Assembly (NCBI RefSeq): GCF_034932365.1
Contig: NZ_JAYGHR010000015.1
Location: forward strand, 1 to 64,000
Source of the DNA: Capilliphycus robustus
Lineage (GTDB): Bacteria; Cyanobacteriota; Cyanobacteriia; Cyanobacteriales; Microcoleaceae
DNA: 64,000 bases
Direction of reading: 5' to 3'
Positions 62,110-64,000 of this stretch are shown here, piece after piece (position 1 is the stretch's first letter; each line of letters opens with the position of its first letter). Both the position numbers and the translations under genes were made by a program. The notes under the pieces are model-generated. The model saw nothing but the letters and a program-made list of their open reading frames with translations. It was not told the origin of the DNA and did no database searches.

Positions 62110-62619
62110 ATGTCACCATCCATCTTAGCAGCTCGGGCAATTTTATTTAGATTTGTACGTCTTTTGATTACAATTACTATTGAGTCTTGGGTTTACAAAA
62201 GAGAGTTAGAAATCAGTCCCAAACAAGGAGTTGAATATGCTTTAATCATTAATATGTTTGCCGAAATCTGCGGAGGAGTTGTCTTTTCATTCACACAGTC
62301 TCTTGTCACGATTGATCTCGCTCGACATTTAGTGATCTATTTGATTTTAGATGACTTTCAACAAATAGCACCCGATGTTTTAATCCTGACCTTATTTTAT
62401 TTTTTCATTTTCTTACTCGCGAAATTGATGGGTCTATTGATCTTAAATGAGTTTGTTTTTGAAAAAGAGAATCGAACTCAAGAACCTGCAACAGATACCT
62501 CCGCTTTGGCAATGAATCAATGGGGGAATCAGTTAAAAGCGGTAACGAAAGCCCATACCATCAGTTACTTTCTAACCCTACTCTTTTCCATTTTTGAAAT
62601 CCGTGTCTTTAACTTCTAG
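62110..62619 (+). CDS. fraC: FraC-like filament integrity membrane protein
   Basis: 169 residues with three or four hydrophobic segments (AILFRFVRLLITITIES, VEYALIINMFAEICGGVVFS, VLILTLFYFFIFLLAKLMGL). The pattern of an N-terminal helix followed by ESWVYKRELEISPKQGVEYA resembles FraC of filamentous cyanobacteria, as I recall it. FraC is needed for filament integrity and septal junctions. The assignment is supported by the FraD-like gene 5 nt downstream, the same order as in the fraCDE operon of heterocyst formers. Sequence similarity was judged from memory only. Confidence 0.62.
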   Translation: MSPSILAARAILFRFVRLLITITIESWVYKRELEISPKQGVEYALIINMFAEICGGVVFSFTQSLVTIDLARHLVIYLILDDFQQIAPDVLILTLFYFFIFLLAKLMGLLILNEFVFEKENRTQEPATDTSALAMNQWGNQLKAVTKAHTISYFLTLLFSIFEIRVFNF

Positions 62620-62624
62620 TAACC

Positions 62625-63221
62625 ATGACCTGGAAAACGAATATAGATCGATTTAGAACTGTTGTTAATCCGGTAATGCCGCCGCGATTTATACATTGGA
62701 AAACGTTGCTCTTGGTGAGTATTGTCATTTGGGGTTTCTCCTTTATCGCAACGGATTATAATCAAGAGACAATTGCTGCTGTAGGCTGGATACTCCTCAC
62801 CATTAGTTTAGGTTGGCGAGCCAGCCAGCCGCCTTTTATATTCGGAAGTTTTCCGTTAAGTCCTTGGCTGATTGCCACTTTAATTAGTCTACTCATCTAT
62901 CAAAGAACCGATGAAACCGAACCCACTTTAGCTTTAAAAGTATGGCCTGTAATTGCGGCGATTTTGCTGGTGGTTGTGGAATGGTTAAAAAGTAGAAATC
63001 CAGAAAAATCCCCGCCCCTTTTGGGTCGAAAAACTCTATTAATTATCATCTTAATTCATCTCTTGCTGAGTTGCTGGATTGAGATCTATCTGCTGATTTT
63101 TCAACAGAGTGAAAATAGTCCCTATCTCAATCCGAACCGAACTCTACCCCGAGCCGCTTTTCAAGTCCCGTTATCTAAATCTATTCTGTTAGATGCTCCA
63201 TTGAAGGAACAAATATTTTAA
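62625..63221 (+). CDS. fraD: FraD-like septal junction protein (DUF5357-type), short form
   Basis: 198 residues with about five hydrophobic segments (TLLLVSIVIWGFSFIATDY, TIAAVGWILLTISLGWRASQ, WLIATLISLLIYQR, VWPVIAAILLVVVEWL, LLIIILIHLLLSCWIEIYLL). A short periplasmic tail follows (PNRTLPRAAFQVPLSKSILL). The order of helices and the RAAFQV tail recall FraD, a component of septal junctions, but the protein is much shorter than the roughly 340-residue Anabaena form and lacks most of the C-terminal domain. Five nt after fraC-like, clearly one operon. No fraE ABC gene follows. Confidence 0.62.
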   Translation: MTWKTNIDRFRTVVNPVMPPRFIHWKTLLLVSIVIWGFSFIATDYNQETIAAVGWILLTISLGWRASQPPFIFGSFPLSPWLIATLISLLIYQRTDETEPTLALKVWPVIAAILLVVVEWLKSRNPEKSPPLLGRKTLLIIILIHLLLSCWIEIYLLIFQQSENSPYLNPNRTLPRAAFQVPLSKSILLDAPLKEQIF

Positions 63222-63259
63222 ACTAGAGAAAAGGGAAATTTACGCAAGACAAGAAGGCA

Positions 63260-64000
63260 ATGGTTATCCAAAAGTTAGAGAAATTACAATCTTTATTGAA
63301 CGAGATGGAGCGGGCATTAATTGCCTATTCAGGCGGAGTAGACAGCACCTTAGTTGCCAAAATCGCCTATGATGTACTCGGCGATCGCGCCCTGGCTGTT
63401 ACCGCGATTTCTCCCTCATTACTCCCTGAAGATTTAGAAGAAGCCCGCATTCAAGCCGCAGAAATTGGCATTCGTCATCAGGAGATCCAAACCCATGAAA
63501 TGGAAAATCCTAACTATACTTCAAATCCGATAAATCGTTGCTACTTTTGTAAAAGCGAACTCCATGACAGCCTGAAACCGCTAGCGGTACAATGGGGATA
63601 TCCCTATATCGTTGATGGCGTAAATGCTGATGATTTAAGGGATTACCGTCCGGGAATTCAAGCCGCTATTGAACGGGGAGTGCGATCGCCTTTAGCCGAA
63701 GTTGGTGTTAGTAAAGCCGAAGTGCGGGAAATCTCCAAATTATTAGATTTATCGGGATGGAATAAACCCGCTCAACCCTGTCTGAGTTCTCGCTTTCCCT
63801 ATGGGGAAGAAATCACCCTCACCAAATTACAACGAGTCGGACGAGCAGAACTGTATTTACGGCGACTGGGATGGCAAAATTTGCGAGTTCGTTCCCAAGG
63901 AGATAGCGCTCGCATTGAACTCCCCCCCGATCAAATCAAAGAATTTGTATTCACAACAGATTTGTCACAATTGGTTAAAACCTTTCAGGAATTTGGGTTT
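63260..64000 (+). CDS. larE: LarE-like ATP-dependent sacrificial sulfur transferase (partial, runs off window)
   Basis: 247 codons seen from ATG 63260; the 3' end lies outside the window. The PP-loop AYSGGVDSTLVAK (residues 22-34) activates a carboxylate with ATP. LarE donates sulfur to the pyridinium dithiocarboxylate precursor of the nickel pincer cofactor of lactate racemase. Cysteines C94 and C97 (NRCYFCK) and C174 (QPCLSSRFPYG) are present; C174 matches the sulfur-donating position, and the extra pair hints at the iron-sulfur type of LarE. It starts 38 nt after fraD, without an obvious functional link. Confidence 0.9.
   Translation, partial: MVIQKLEKLQSLLNEMERALIAYSGGVDSTLVAKIAYDVLGDRALAVTAISPSLLPEDLEEARIQAAEIGIRHQEIQTHEMENPNYTSNPINRCYFCKSELHDSLKPLAVQWGYPYIVDGVNADDLRDYRPGIQAAIERGVRSPLAEVGVSKAEVREISKLLDLSGWNKPAQPCLSSRFPYGEEITLTKLQRVGRAELYLRRLGWQNLRVRSQGDSARIELPPDQIKEFVFTTDLSQLVKTFQEFGF

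Overview
The window looks like the chromosome of a filamentous, non-heterocystous cyanobacterium (Oscillatoriales-like; the genus cannot be named from sequence alone). The evidence is scattered HIP1 octamers (GCGATCGC), a Psb35-like photosystem II assembly gene preceded by an HLR1-type RpaB site, a plant-type ferredoxin, a NIL-domain ferredoxin, and a fraC-fraD-like pair, which belongs to filament and septal-junction biology. Base composition is low-to-moderate GC, with a noticeably AT-rich block around 19-26.4 kb.

Layout. 0-2.7 kb holds housekeeping genes: [2Fe-2S] ferredoxin, a small conserved protein, purN and an orphan sugar-type ABC permease. 2.7-53.6 kb is one very large extracellular-polysaccharide locus with blocks on both strands. 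It contains 14 glycosyltransferases (9 GT4-like, 5 GT2-like). It also contains two 409-aa zinc-finger C-methyltransferases and a deoxysugar module (cytidylyltransferase rfbF, extended SDR, C-methyltransferase). Other modifiers are a sulfotransferase, a membrane O-acyltransferase, a 2OG-Fe(II) oxygenase-like protein and a SAM methyltransferase. Membrane and export functions are a PglK/MsbA-like ABC exporter, an LPG-synthase-type flippase-like protein, a Wzy/O-antigen-ligase-like protein, a Wzc-like tyrosine autokinase and a Wza-like SLBB protein. Surface or secreted proteins are a VanZ-LamG fusion, an FG-GAP/ASPIC protein, a 2779-residue multidomain protein and two stand-alone pectate-lyase-3 beta-helix proteins that are paralogous to the core of the giant protein.

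53.9-59.8 kb has mixed metabolism: NIL ferredoxin, a small membrane protein, an aspartoacylase-like M14 hydrolase, a repeat-rich stretch with an IS605-type relic, a flavin reductase-like protein, an MIF-family tautomerase, a Gfo/Idh oxidoreductase and psb35. A possible structured non-coding RNA with a clear terminator follows psb35. 60.4-61.7 kb is an intact-looking IS200/IS605-family tnpB element with all catalytic residues and a probable omega-RNA end. 62.1-64 kb carries fraC-like, fraD-like and the 5' part of larE, which runs off the window.

How it fits together (inference): nucleotide sugars, some 6-deoxy and C-methylated, are assembled on a lipid carrier by the glycosyltransferases and decorated with sulfate and acyl groups. 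They would then be flipped (no Wzx is visible; the PglK-like ABC protein is the best local candidate), polymerised by the Wzy-like protein and exported through Wza/Wzc. The beta-helix proteins could cut, bind or organise the resulting sheath polymer. The most unusual items are the three-member beta-helix family, the flippase substitution, the rearrangement scar at 40.1 kb, the structured RNA candidate after psb35, the 74-bp direct repeats around a perfect hairpin, and the tnpB element with its older relic nearby.
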